A DNA stretch of 64,000 nt from Beaufortia kweichowensis (GCA_019155185.1 CM032802.1:13931638-13995637), one strand, 5' to 3'; shown: positions 13,545-24,120, counted from the first letter of the stretch. A program made the numbers and translations. Notes: a model not told the origin generated them from the letters alone.

Positions 13545-15380
13545 GCATTGCAAGTGAGGCCGGAAGTATCAGTAGTTCAGTCTTGGCTAGGTTGAGCTGG
13601 AGGTGGTGTTCAGTCATCCAAGATGAGATGTCTTTCAGGCAGGCTGCAATGTGATGCTATTGTGGGGTCATCTGGCTGAAAAAAGAGAAAATCTGGTTGT
13701 CGTCAACATAGCAATGGCAGTCAAAGCTGTGAGATTGTATGATGGGTCCCAGGAATGTTGTGTAGATAGTAAAAAGGAGAGGACCCAGATCCCTGAGGGA
13801 CGCCAGTGGGCATGATCCAGCAGAATAAGGATGGAGGATTTAGACTCTGCCTTTCTACTCCAGTAAATTGTTCCGGGTGAGGGGTTACGTCCCTCGTCAG
13901 TTAGCTGTAATACATCTAGGGATACTGTTGAACATAACATACAAAAGAAAGATGTGTGTGCATCTTAATGGGGGAAAGAAAACTGCACAAGGTAAACAAC
14001 CATGACCATAAGTTCTGGTTGATCCATGTTTATTCTTTTCTTTAAAGTGTGTAGAAAAAAAATTTAAGTACATATTTACAATATTTAAGTGATGAATGAA
14101 CCAGATGAGAACATGTTGAGGAGGAAAGGATGGAGCGAGAGAGATGCTTAAATCAAAAAACTAAGCAAAAACAAAAAAACCCAAATAAATGTAACTAAAC
14201 AAACTAAATGTTAACCAAACTAAACTATCTGTCAACAGAAAATGTAGAAACAAACATCTTCAGCATACGAGACGCAATCACTAATGCTACGCTAACTAAA
14301 TCAAACAAAACATACAAAGTAATCACCTCTCGCTCTAACCTGATGAGTCTAATACAAGGGAAAAAGTCTACGTGATGTAAATGTATGTCGCGACATGCTT
14401 ACCTTACTCACAACCTTTCCCCACAGTCTGTACAACTTTTATGAAGGACTAAAGAGAAGATTCACAAAGTCACCTCAGTCGGTGAACGTCAAACAAGTAC
14501 GAGGCGTACATCACAATCATAAATATGAAACAAAGCAAGGATACTGTGGCAAAATAACAACCTTAACCCCAACAAAAATCAGGGACTCTCGGACTGGACT
14601 TCTCGATACGAGAGACAACCGTCCTCATAGAGCCACATCATCACCCAGCCCAGACTAATCGCCATTCAAGTTCAAAAGAGTTTTTACACTGTGCGACGAC
14701 AGGCGATTGGTGGCACAATCACAGACGTCAGCGTTCTACGTCATCAGAGTGGTGGGCGGATTCTCCAATGAACTTCACATCTGAAACGGACAAGCGTACA
14801 TACAGACACACAGTGAAATAGACATAACACAGCGTACGTAACATGAGGTAAGATGAAATCTGATTAAAAACAGCTCGTTCCAGTGTCTTTAAGAAGAACG
14901 GGAGGAGAAAGACAGATCTGTAGCTGTTGGTGAGAGAAGGGGAAAAGTGGGAAAGGTGCTAGAGAGGAGTTAATAATGTGTGTGATTGATGGATTGACAG
15001 ATGGTGTGTGTGTTAGAGATGGATTGCAGCAGATGGAAGGGGATTGGGTCGAGTGGGCAGGTGGTGGGATGGCTCGAGAGAAGTTTAGTAACTTTAGTGT
15101 CAGTTAGAGCTGGGTGTGACGTGTGTGTGATGGGGTTCGAGGAGCTGTGAATCGGCTGCTGATCAGAGATGTTTTGTTGATGATGAAAGAAGAAGGTGAG
15201 GGGGGGGCGAAGAGAGGAGGAAACTGACGTTTTCAAATAGTTTTTTAAAATCTGATGTACGTCTGACCTTTGTGGTGTATTAGGATGTCTTTGCCATGTG
15301 GATTCCGGCAGAGAAGGATGAAAGCAGTGACTGGTACTCACAGTCTCACAGATATATAAAATTCTTATGAAGCAAATCAA
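13545..15380 (-). pseudogene. L2-type LINE reverse-transcriptase relic, split by an insertion
   Basis: The minus strand carries degraded pieces of an L2/CR1-clade reverse transcriptase. At 14970-15380 an open frame contains TKLLSSHPTTCPLDPIPFHL, a recognisable fish L2 block. At 14835-14960 KTLERAVFNQ-like wording follows in another frame. At 13545-13925 come SKSSILILLD and a degraded YxDD region with PDDPTI downstream. Frameshifts and stops are frequent, so it is dead. Between the two halves, about 900 bp (roughly 13940-14832) does not belong to the LINE and is probably a later insertion. A healthy L2 ORF2 is far longer; this is a partial, old copy. Confidence 0.75.
13940..14832. mobile_element. 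Unclassified insertion inside the L2 relic
   Basis: This segment interrupts the L2 reading on both sides. It contains an 87-residue open frame (14395-14658, +) without recognised domains. Similar words sit near the two edges ('gaacataacatac' left, 'agacataacacag' right), which could be a target duplication but are too short and too AC-rich to be sure. The boundaries are approximate. Confidence 0.4.
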
Positions 15381-15613
15381 TCGTTCTGTGCAAGAAACTG
15401 AACGATATTTAAAACAACTCGTAATTTACATTCTTTGCAAAACGCTTCTGAAACTTAGATATAGAATTCCCCTCGCATTTATGTACCTTAGAGGGGCAGA
15501 GCCCTGTAAGTGGGAACACTGGAGGGTGATGGGCAATTGTATTTTATAATATAGCCATTTGGAACACAATTGATAAACAGGAAAATACAAACACAGATAT
15601 TATTATATAAGAT

Positions 15614-16248
15614 GGCTCTTTACAGGGGCGATTCTAAGTTTTTAATATTAGGGGGGCTCAGCCCCTAATGAGGGTCTGATAAAAAAAAACAATGAAATTT
15701 AATTCCAAAATATTGAACATCATGAACATCATGTCACCTTTAAAGCTACATAAAAAATTTGGTAAGAACTCTATTTTCGCTGGAGATAAATACTTAGCTG
15801 GGAGAACACTTTTTACAGTAGACAGGAAAGCATCTTGAATTGCTCCTGCAACACATTATGTAAACTGCATTTATAATAAAGAACTACACAGATGTCATGA
15901 CAATCTATAATGAACACAGATAATGAAGACACCTTATACTCTGATGTTTGCTCCGCACTGTGCTGTGACTACTGACTCTTGAAAAAGACTGCCTGACAAT
16001 TATGTGAGCGCTTATTACTATCATTACTGTAATATCATGTCAAAGAAATAGTGTGCTGCACTTATTATAGTATTTACGGTAATATCAATAAACGCAAAGA
16101 AGCTGTGGAGCCTAAGTCTGTCACTGTTTTCATGTGATTAAAAGGGACTAAAGCGATAACGAATTCGTGTACAGGCTGCAAAATAAATTACATTTTTACA
16201 GAGGCTGGGCAGAAATTTAATGGGGCTAAAGCCCACCTATAAAGAGCC
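15614..16248. mobile_element. Non-autonomous DNA transposon with inverted ends
   Basis: Left end 'ggctctttacaggggcg' and right end 'cacctataaagagcc' are inverted copies. Just inside are matching GC-rich blocks ('ggggggctcagcccctaatg' on the left, 'tggggctaaagccc' on the right). About 635 bp with no transposase frame. Confidence 0.65.
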
Positions 16249-16811
16249 TATACCTTTCCGTGAGCCTTAAGGTTACAAAACGCACATTGTGGCGCGGCCT
16301 TCCCATGTGGACTTGTATGCAGGGTTTAAAAAAATACTTTTACAAAAGAGCAAGAAATTTTTTTGCAAACCTTCCATCAACTGGCCTATATGATGTATCC
16401 CCTCACCATTATACTGACTCAGTTGATTAAGTAAACATCTTAACAGTTAACTAATCTCTGCTTTTCTCATTGAGTCAATGAGACAATTGACTCATAATTG
16501 TATCCTAATTTAGTTACTTGTTTTAGGTACTTAGTAATGAAGGGCCTACTTTGCATCCGCAACACTCAATGACAAAGAAGTCATTTATAAGAAAACTGAT
16601 GTTTTGGAATAATTAGTTTCTAACTAATTAATCATTTCATTGTTAATGCAACTGATACTGACCATATTTAGGCTTCAAACATGCATTCTATAACTGTAAC
16701 TGGAATAAATATGCAAAATGTATTTTAATAAGTACAGTGTACAATGGATATTTTGAGTACAAGCAGTGCACTGTCTAGTGTCAAGTATCATGGGTGAATG
16801 AACTGATTTCA

Positions 16812-16869
16812 GACATTTACATTTACATTTAGGCATTTAGCTGACGCTTTTATCCAAAGCGACTTACAA
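16812..16869 (-). repeat. L2/SINE-type 3' tail
   Basis: The reverse complement reads 'aagtcgctttggataaaagc' then 'gtcagctaaatgcctaaatg' and short taaatg repeats. This is the shared 3' tail of fish L2 LINEs and the SINEs that use them. Related tails are at 19875-19919, 48894-48945 and 57249-57301. Confidence 0.75.
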
Positions 16870-17624
16870 TTTATTTATCAGACCACCCCATGTTTAAATT
16901 GAAAGCAGGGCTCTGGTGGGAAGACACCTGGAAGTAAGGTTAAATGAAAATGCTTTTACTACACTCCTTTTAAGACCCGGGGAAACATTACAAGTACTCA
17001 CATTTGACAGTGGTGGATAGTAAACAGGTCCATCTCATTTTCTTGGAACAAAGCTGGTCATCTGCTTTTAAAGTCAGCAATAAGTGGAGATCCTCAGACA
17101 ATCTCTTGTCTCCCGAATGCAAAAGGAAGGTCCATTAATCTTCTTACAGTTTTCTCATTGTTTTTCTTCTTAACTTCAGAAAGAAGGGACTGTCTGGATT
17201 TCTCCAAACTGTCAGCAGTTTCACCAGAAGGAAAGGACGGACAAAAGTGAACTTTAGCCTTGCGTGTTTTTTTAACACCACAGATTAATTTCAACATTCA
17301 AAGCTCAATATAATCTAGTCATCAAGAATTTAATAATTAAAAAAATAATAACAAAGCAATATTGTTTATTTAGGTTATTCTAAGGATTTATTTGAGTTAA
17401 TACATTGCTTAGTCATAAGCGTTAATTTGATTGAGTTACATGATTGAAACATGTTCTTTCAAAATGAAAAATCTGTAAGCCAAGGAGTATCCACTTTTGG
17501 AAAAACTGATACAATCATGTTTAAATGACAAACTGTCACAATGGCATTAAATCAACACGAGTGTTGATGTAAAATGAACAGCATCGAAAAATCATTTTTT
17601 TGAGTGTTCTCTTCTGGCTGGTCT

Positions 17625-18045
17625 TCCTGCACGAGCAATCAAACCACTCCAGATGATACAGAACGCAGCAGCAAGACTTGTTTTCCAGGAACCCAAAAGA
17701 GCACATGTCACACCTCTCTTCATCTCTCTCCACTGGCTACCGGTTGCTGCCCGCATTAAATTTAAACCCTTAATGCTGACATTTAAAACCATCACAAACT
17801 CTGCACCCTCATACTTTGACTCTTTTCTACACATCTACAACCCATCCAGAACCCTACGCTCAGCAAACGAACGTTGACTGGTGGTACCCTCACAGAAGGG
17901 CACTAAATCTCTCTCTCGTTCTTTCTCCTCTGTTCTCTGCTTGTGAAATAATCTCACTAACGCAATCCCATTTGCCACATCCCTCACCTCTTTTAAGAAA
18001 CAGTTAAAAACACACCTCTTCCACGAACACCTGGCATCATAAAAA
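17625..18045 (+). pseudogene. L2-type LINE ORF2 3' fragment
   Basis: Two overlapping frames carry the C-terminal end of an L2 reverse-transcriptase ORF. At 17653-17877 the frame reads QNAAARLVF, KRAHVTPLFISLHWLPVAAR and SAPSYFDS, blocks I recognise from fish L2 LINEs. The downstream KTHLF-type ending lies near 18010 in another frame. It is a 5'-truncated, frameshifted copy, as usual for LINE insertions. It is not a host gene. Confidence 0.8.
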
Positions 18046-18519
18046 AAACTTTCTTTCCTCTACAGGTACTATCTAGCACTGTGAAACATTGTAAACTTAG
18101 AAAAGCACTTCTTCTTACTATTGTTGCCTTTGTAAGACTGGTGCCAAGATGTCCAAACCAACAGGACATCACATCCTGGGGAACAAAGGACTCTTTCCAA
18201 CATATTGAGTTCCCCCACAGAGTTTGCATCCCCATCTCAAATAGCACACCTCAAAGGATGCTGATTGCGAACTCACACCTTCACATCTGTCTCTTTCTCC
18301 CCCTCTCTTCATCTACTTCCCCTCAGCTCAGAGATCCCCAAAACTCATCAATGAACTGTATTTAAGATATATCACATTCTGTGTGATCAAAGTATCTAAA
18401 TATTCATGTCTCATATCATTTGAAATGTCTCAGTGCGACTTACACAATGGTCTTATCCCCACAACAGTAGAGCAGATCATAACAAAGGTTTAAGAAGTTT
18501 GGAGATGTTCTGCTCACTG
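18046..18519. other. Sequence after the L2 fragment, unassigned
   Basis: Possibly the L2 3' UTR at its start. A 94-residue + frame at 18081-18365 has no recognised domain and I treat it as chance. Confidence 0.3.
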
Positions 18520-18667
18520 CTGTGGGTGTGTCCTTCCTGGGCTCTTTCATGGAAATGGCGATTTGGGCCTGATCAGGTTCAGAGTCTTTTCAATGTAAAT
18601 TACATCTCCATTTGGAGGAAGTATACTTTGGTTTGGGTATTTAAGGGAAGCAAGCAAAAGGTTCTGG

Positions 18668-18822
18668 GAGTCTGTAAACGGATCTCCCGCACATTCGCTG
18701 TGCGTAGTTCTTATAGTCGGAGTCTGTAACGGATTTCCGCATTATTCGCCAAAGTAGTTCTTATAGTCAGAGTCTGTAAACGGATTTCCCGCACAGTTGC
18801 TGTGTGTAGTTTTGTTTGTCAG
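18668..18822 (+). repeat. About 51-bp tandem repeat, three copies
   Basis: Units begin 'gagtctgtaa' at 18668, 18720 and 18770 and end with 'tagttcttatagtc' or 'tagttttgtttgtc'. The copies differ by small indels. Confidence 0.85.
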
Positions 18823-19074
18823 GTAAACATTTCTAAATTCTCTCATCTCTGCATTATTGACTGTTTTACATGAATTGATCACTTTACTAAATTGTTTGAA
18901 TTAGATCATCAATTAGAATCATTGCTGTCGTTTACCTGTTTAATAAATTGTTATGTTTGTATCCATTCTAAATACCCTGAATTATTGGCTTAGTAGACTA
19001 TGATGCATCCGTGTTACCGCAATACTACAACCAGGGTTAAGTATATTGAAATAATTAAGTTGTTATGCAGTCGG

Positions 19075-19202
19075 ATTTTGTGTATCCTCTGTTTAGTCAG
19101 AGAAGAGTTTTGTGTATCCTCTGTTTAGTCAGAGAAGAGTTTTGTGTATCCTCTGTTTCGGCAGAGAAGAGTTTTGTGTATCCTCTGTTTCGGCAGAGAA
19201 GA
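19075..19202 (+). repeat. 32-bp tandem repeat, four copies
   Basis: Unit contains 'tgtgtatcctctgttt' and ends 'cagagaaga'. Copies 1 and 2 carry 'tagt' where copies 3 and 4 carry 'cggc', so the array grew by duplication of two variants. There are no unique spacers, so it is not a CRISPR array. Confidence 0.9.
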
Positions 19203-19874
19203 GTTCGATTGTATGGGGCTACATGGGTACCTTTTAATAATAGTAAGCGGGAGCTACATTGTTAAATTGCTTTAGCCATAACCGGAGATCCAATCGGAGA
19301 TCCTATATGGGGCTATCATGGGTGGTAGTCATAACCTCTGGTCATTGTCTGTACTTTAATTAAGTTGTTATGTAGTTATTATGTATAGATTAATAACTAT
19401 ATGGGGTCAGATCAAATCCCTTACGGAGCTGGCCATAACCTCTGACTAATGTTTAAGCTTTGAACTAAGTTGTTATATAGGCGATTGTATGGGGCTACAT
19501 GGGTACCTTTTAATAATAGTAAGCGGGAGCTACATTGTTAAATTGCTTTAGCCATAACTTCTGGTTATACGGTCGGGTTTGTGATCAGGGCCCTTTACGG
19601 CCGGGTGCGAGGACCCTGTGCGACATTGAGAACCTTGGTGTACAAGTCCAATAATAATAGTGAGTTGAATAGAATGATAAAACATTTATCTAAATTTAAA
19701 AATCTTAACTTAACCTTTACAAGGTTTTATCTTTTGGCGTCAGATAAAATTGAGGAATAAAAAGTAAAGAATAAGCACAGGAAAAGACCGGGTGCTGAAA
19801 ACCAGTGGGTGGTTTTTGGGTGGCTTTTCCCATCCAGCCTTACACCTTCTTTTGATGTGTTGCTTCATTGTCTC

Positions 19875-19919
19875 GTTTTGGATAAAGGCGTCAGCTAAAT
19901 GCCTAAATGTAAATGTAAA
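19875..19919 (+). repeat. L2/SINE-type 3' tail
   Basis: Reads 'tttggataaaggcgtcagct' followed by 'aaatgcctaaatgtaaatg'. Same tail family as at 16812-16869, in the opposite orientation. Confidence 0.7.
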
Positions 19920-20230
19920 ATTCAGCTTTGCATTATAGAAATACATTATATTTAATGTATAATATTTAAGTATATTGAAACAAACACTATTAATTAGAAT
20001 TGTAATATTTCACAATGTTACTGTTTTGATCTGTGTTTTTGATCAAATAAATGCAGCCTTGATGAGCATGAGAGACTTCTTTCCAAAATTATAAATAGTA
20101 ACGTGTTAACTTTTTACCGGTATTATACTTCTGTTTGATAACAGAAAACTGGCTAGCAGAAGGCAGAAGAAAGACTAGAAGAAAGAGGTATTAAAGTTAA
20201 ACTTTAATACTGTCACAGCCCTGTGTGTTC

Positions 20231-20940
20231 TAAAGGGAAATTGTATTCATCATGTTTTAACTTTCCTTTACAGAGTTTGACATTAATCATTATTTAATTC
20301 TGATATATTCTTGTGTTTTAATAACCATTATTTACTCTCATATATTTTAGTGTTGATATTAATCATTATAATAACATTAATCAATAAAACAACATTAATC
20401 ACTATTTGCTCGTATATATATATTCATAGTCTTATGTGCTTGTATGAAATGTTTGGCAGTGGAAATTTACCAAGGAGAGAGAAGGACCGGTATAACCATA
20501 TATGAAATGAGCTATCTTAGGTCAAAGTGCCCTAAGCACTCCGAATATGTCTTTTGCCCTTTACAAAATGTTGTTTGTGCAGACTAAGCGATTATCTTTG
20601 CAGACCTAGCAGGAAAGCTGGAGATAACCATGACCAAATTCGGGAAAAAGGTGCCAACAGGTCTGGGTTGCTGGCCTTGGCAGCGGTCCACGACCATCAA
20701 AGAAGAAGACTTTAAATACTGAAAGTTTTAGGGAAAGAGGGTCACTTGGTCGTATTGCTCGATTGGTGAACTCCTAGGATTATATAACTAGGGACAGAAT
20801 TCTGCATATTTTCTTCAAGTGTGATTTTCTTCAATATATATTTTGATTGTTAAAATAAATCATTTTAAAGATACTTTTTGAGTCTTCATTCCTGGATAAA
20901 CGAACACGCGGACTTGAAGGATTAATTGCCAAGTCCAACA
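20231..20940 (+). mobile_element. Nested insertion in the 5' LTR (possible solo LTR)
   Basis: The 5' LTR breaks after 'gttc' (20227-20230) and resumes at a second 'gttc' (20941-20944). The uninterrupted sequence in the solo LTR at 6148 has a single 'gttc', so this is a 4-bp target duplication around a 710-bp insert. The insert starts 'taaagggaaattgtattc' and ends 'ttgccaagtccaaca'. It contains a TATA-like 'gattatataactaggg' near 20780 and 'aaaataaatcattttaaag' near 20850, as an LTR would. It has no coding frame. The starting base pair TA rather than TG is unusual for an LTR. Confidence 0.75.
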
Positions 20941-21235
20941 GTTCCCCAGGACTTCATTTCCCATAATCCTTTGCACTCCACTCACCTGTTTCCACTTACT
21001 CGTCTTCTGTGATCACCTGCACCTGCCCACTGTCATCAAGGACTCTATTTATACAATGCATCTTCCCTTTGTCTTTGTCTCGTGTTAAAGTTATGTTTAG
21101 TGTGTATCGTGTGATGATTTTCCTGTTTCCAGTAAAGATTATTCCGTGTATTCCTGTCTCCGAGTTTCCTTGTGTTCAAGGTACACAGCAACCCTGTAAC
21201 AGAACACGAGACCAAACTGAAAGCAAAAGAAGAAG

Positions 21236-22462
21236 ATGACTTTTCTTCTGGAAGGAATCAACAACTTTGCCGCCTACGCCCAGGATCTCCTTTACCAGGG
21301 CCAGGATGGGAGATCTGTCGAGGCCTACTCGCTGCTCTTCACAGTCTTCGGGAAGGTATCGGGGCTTCCCGAAGACGAGCTGAGGAGCCTGTTTCTCGTG
21401 GGCCTCAGCCACAAGGCCTGGTTACTACTACCTAGAGGTGTGCCAAGTGGAAGGCTGGAGGAGGTTGTCCCCTCCACTGCTTGGTCAAGATGGCCGTCAC
21501 CGAGTTTCAGCACTCAGCCCCGGCTAAGATGGACTCCGCCTCTGTGGTCCCTGGCTCCGCCCCGAGCCTCCTGGCCCCGAGCCTCCTGGCCCCGAGCCTC
21601 CTGGCCCCGAGCCTCCTGGCCCCGAGCCTCCTGGCCCCGAGCCTCCTGGCCCCGAGCCTCCTGGCCCCGAGCCTCCTGGCCCCGAGCCTCCTGGCCCCGA
21701 GCCTCCTCTGTCTCCTGCCTGGGCTGCTCCCCAGTCCCCCTCAGTCCCTCTGCTCGCCTCCATGTGTCACCACCTAGGCGTTGGGGCTCGCTTCGGGCCT
21801 TCCGGGTCCTGGCGCCCACATGGAGTGCAGCTCCCCCAGCTCCGCCTCCTGCCTCCGAGGCCCAGACTCCTCTCCAGCCCTCCGACCCTACAGCTCCACC
21901 TCTGCCCTTACCTCCCTCGCCTCCACTGTGCCCCGTCCTCGCACTACCTCCACTGGGCTCCCTCGTCTCTCCGGCCTCGCCTTGGTCGGGAGTCGACCTT
22001 CCCCTTCTCCACCTTCGGCTCGGCGGCGCGTCCCACAGGCTCGGTCAGGCTCCCCCTCCCTCCGGCTCCTCCTTCGTCCTCGGTCCCTCCACTGTCGCCG
22101 CGCTCTGCTGGATCCACTGCTCCATCTCGGTCGGCAGAGCTGTCGGTTCCGCCCCGGCCCTCCATGTCTTTCAAGTCACCCTGGCTCTGCGGCTATCCAT
22201 CTCCGCCTGGGGATCCCACGTCCTCCACTCACCTGTTTCCACTTACTTGTCTTCTGTGATCACCTGCACCTGCCCACTGTCATCAAGGACTCTATTTATA
22301 CAATGCATCTTCCCTTTGTCTTTGTCTCGTGTTAAAGTTATGTTTAGTGTGTATCGTGTGATGATTTTCCTGTTTCCAGTAAAGATTATTCCGTGTATTC
22401 CTGTCTCTGAGTTTCCTTGTGTTCAAGATACACAGCAACCCCGTAACAAATACCATAGCTAA
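21236..22462 (+). CDS. Gag-like ORF of the LTR retroelement, with minisatellite
   Basis: A 408-codon open frame lies inside the LTR element and runs into its 3' LTR. The first about 70 residues (LLEGINNFAAYAQDLLYQGQ and later LPEDELRSLFLVGLSHKAWL) look like a small structural or gag-type domain similar to that of fish LTR elements. The next part is a nine- or ten-fold ASWPR repeat created by a 15-bp minisatellite, and the rest is proline/serine-rich. Because the unit length is divisible by three, several frames on both strands stay open here, so openness is weak evidence of coding. It is probably not a host gene. There are no zinc knuckles and no protease motif. Confidence 0.4.
   Translation: MTFLLEGINNFAAYAQDLLYQGQDGRSVEAYSLLFTVFGKVSGLPEDELRSLFLVGLSHKAWLLLPRGVPSGRLEEVVPSTAWSRWPSPSFSTQPRLRWTPPLWSLAPPRASWPRASWPRASWPRASWPRASWPRASWPRASWPRASWPRASWPRASSVSCLGCSPVPLSPSARLHVSPPRRWGSLRAFRVLAPTWSAAPPAPPPASEAQTPLQPSDPTAPPLPLPPSPPLCPVLALPPLGSLVSPASPWSGVDLPLLHLRLGGASHRLGQAPPPSGSSFVLGPSTVAALCWIHCSISVGRAVGSAPALHVFQVTLALRLSISAWGSHVLHSPVSTYLSSVITCTCPLSSRTLFIQCIFPLSLSRVKVMFSVYRVMIFLFPVKIIPCIPVSEFPCVQDTQQPRNKYHS
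21559..21707. repeat. 15-bp minisatellite, about ten copies
   Basis: Unit 'gcctcctggccccga', repeated almost without change inside the LTR element. It is GC-rich compared with the surrounding DNA and probably unstable in copy number. Confidence 0.95.
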
Positions 22463-23725
22463 AATATTTTTACCTAAGTAATGTTAAAACTTTCTTGAAT
22501 GAATGTAGTCTTCGGGATTAAATGCAGAACTGTGGCTTGAATATTTTTGTGATGGTCAGAGCCTGGAAAATGGGGAGAATGTGTGTCGGGGTTTTTAAAA
22601 GGTTGTTTATTTGAATAATCTCACCTAAATGTTTGCACAGTGTTTTCATATTTGTATTTTAAAAATAGCTTTCACACAGAACAAGACAGTTTTAAATAAC
22701 ATTTATGTTAAGTTATGTTATTAAGTTCCCTGTGATAGGCTAACCTGGAATATTGCTACTGGTTGGTAGCAATGATGCATGATATTTCATTGAAATAACT
22801 GATGTAAACACTATGGTTCAAATGGAGAAGTTCTTATTATCATATTAAACCCTGAACATTTTAATTGTTGGATTTGTTATAAAACATAGGCAAAAGTTGA
22901 AAATGAAAAACGAAGTAAAATATTTTCTCAAAAATGTCTGCTGGACAAATGTTAAATAAATGTTAGTTTTCAATATTTGTCCATTTGTTCATAGATTAAA
23001 GATGTTGCCTGATGAGTTACACATCTTCTTTAGTAATTCCTTGAGACAGTATAATGGGTGAAACTAAGGGTGACAAAAAAGGCAACAAACTTTGATTCGA
23101 AAGCAAGAATAATCAATGTTTTGGATTAAAAAAAAACACACACAAACTGACAGCAGTACATAGAGAACAAAGCCAACTCCGCTTTATAATGTAAGGTAGG
23201 TTCATTATTTAGCACCTGCTATGAGTGTAATTGAAGATGACATACTGTAGAGATCTATAAAAAATATCTAGCACTGATACACTGATAATTAACTGTGCAT
23301 CTGCAACCAGGTTTTTTTCAATATTCATTAGGAATTTAAGTGATCCTAAAGTACATCTGCACAGACACTTAGATTGATATTGTATCAGAACATTAACAAC
23401 AGCTGTTTCATGTCAGCTAAGTCTATTGATGCAAAGGCAATCTTTACAGATAGAGCAATACAGAACCAACCAAAACAAAACAGAATCCATCCAGCAGATG
23501 AGCATTAGCTTTTAATTGCACTTTAACATATTTTTGCACTGTATGTGGCTTACCTAGACGATTCATTAGAAAAGAGATTTAACACTGCTCCCCACTCAAT
23601 AGCCTACCTTATTGCGTTAAATCGTCAAGTGTAACATCTTAATATAGAACACTACAGAACTAGTGTTGTAGACAAGGGAACAATGCAAACGTAAGTAAGT
23701 AAGTGAGCTGGCGTTAAAGAATCAT
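22454..23725. other. Intergenic DNA upstream of syt9
   Basis: AT-rich sequence with no supported gene or repeat. It leads into a GC-rich, CpG-containing stretch just before the syt9 start. Confidence 0.4.
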
Positions 23726-23972
23726 CCCCGCGCCTGCGCAATATGCATGGACAGCTCGCGCTCACTTTAGTTCATGTGAAGAGAGGATTCAACCGGTGGC
23801 TCCACGCGCATCACGAACGGGCTTCTTACAGCGCAGCAACGAGTATATTCCACAAAAAACTAAATTTCCATGAGGACATTTGACGGTTTCTGTCGGAGAG
23901 AGAGAGATGCGGTTCGCGATGTGATGTTTTCTCTGTGAGAGGATTGCGCTGTCAGAAGGATGCTGGTGGGAA
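23726..23972 (+). promoter_or_regulatory. syt9: Probable syt9 promoter/5'UTR with upstream ORFs
   Basis: The base composition shifts here to CpG-rich sequence, typical of a CpG-type promoter and leader. An NRF1-like 'gcgcctgcgc' is at 23730-23739. No TATA box stands out. The leader holds short upstream reading frames: 23907-23924, 23924-23938, and one starting at 23960 that overlaps the main start out of frame and stops at 24040. The transcription start itself cannot be fixed from sequence. Confidence 0.5.
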
Positions 23973-24120
23973 ATGCCTGTCGACACAGAGGACGAGATTT
24001 GTCAGAGAGCGCTGGAGCTATTGTCCGATCTTTGCTCTAAGGGAGAGGTGCAAAACGAAAATTGTTTGGATTTCATTTATTATTTCCGTGATCTTGCCAG
24101 GCCGAGGTATTCGGACTCAG
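23973..24120 (+). CDS. syt9: syt9 coding exon 1
   Basis: 148 nt encoding 49 residues plus one base. Starts MPVDTEDEIC and contains CLDFIYYFRDLARPR, the conserved N-terminal block of SYT9. The start has G at -3. The donor is CAG|GTAGGC. The frame is too short to stand out by itself; it was found from the phase and homology of exon 2. The leftover G joins with AA of exon 2 to make E50. Confidence 0.9.

Larger units (their letters stand above)
18520..19645 (+). repeat. LTR-like block with nested tandem repeats
   Basis: This block has three layers of internal repetition: about 51 bp x3 at 18668-18822, 32 bp x4 at 19075-19202, and an identical 77-bp segment at 19206-19282 and 19482-19558. It also has a TATA-like 'gggtatttaaggg' near 18640 and 'cctgtttaataaattg' near 18940 that could be a polyadenylation region. 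This layout resembles a long LTR of a retroelement with promoter-side repeats. No gag or pol frame is next to it and I could not find clean TG...CA ends, so the LTR reading is an inference. Confidence 0.5.
20206..22453 (+). mobile_element. Non-autonomous LTR retroelement with target duplications
   Basis: A 5' LTR begins 'tgtcacagccctgtgtgttc' at 20211 and ends 'aaccctgtaaca' at 21201. A 3' LTR copy ends 'aaccccgtaaca' at 22448. The 5-bp direct repeat 'aatac' flanks the whole element (20206-20210 and 22449-22453), matching integrase activity. The 5' LTR is interrupted by a 710-bp nested insertion. The 3' LTR (from about 22222) lacks roughly its first 60 bases. The interior is about 1 kb and encodes only a gag-like or structural frame with a minisatellite. 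There is no protease, reverse transcriptase or integrase, so movement would need a helper element. A solo LTR of the same family is at 6148-6419. Confidence 0.85.

Noticed and set aside
19075..19202. Regular 32-bp repeats suggestive of a CRISPR array
   Set aside because: The copies are directly adjacent without unique spacers, and the genome is that of an animal.
21514..21819. Collagen-like or silk-like protein on the minus strand (GSGPG repeats)
   Set aside because: Produced by the 15-bp minisatellite being open in all frames; it lies in an LTR element with no supporting domains.
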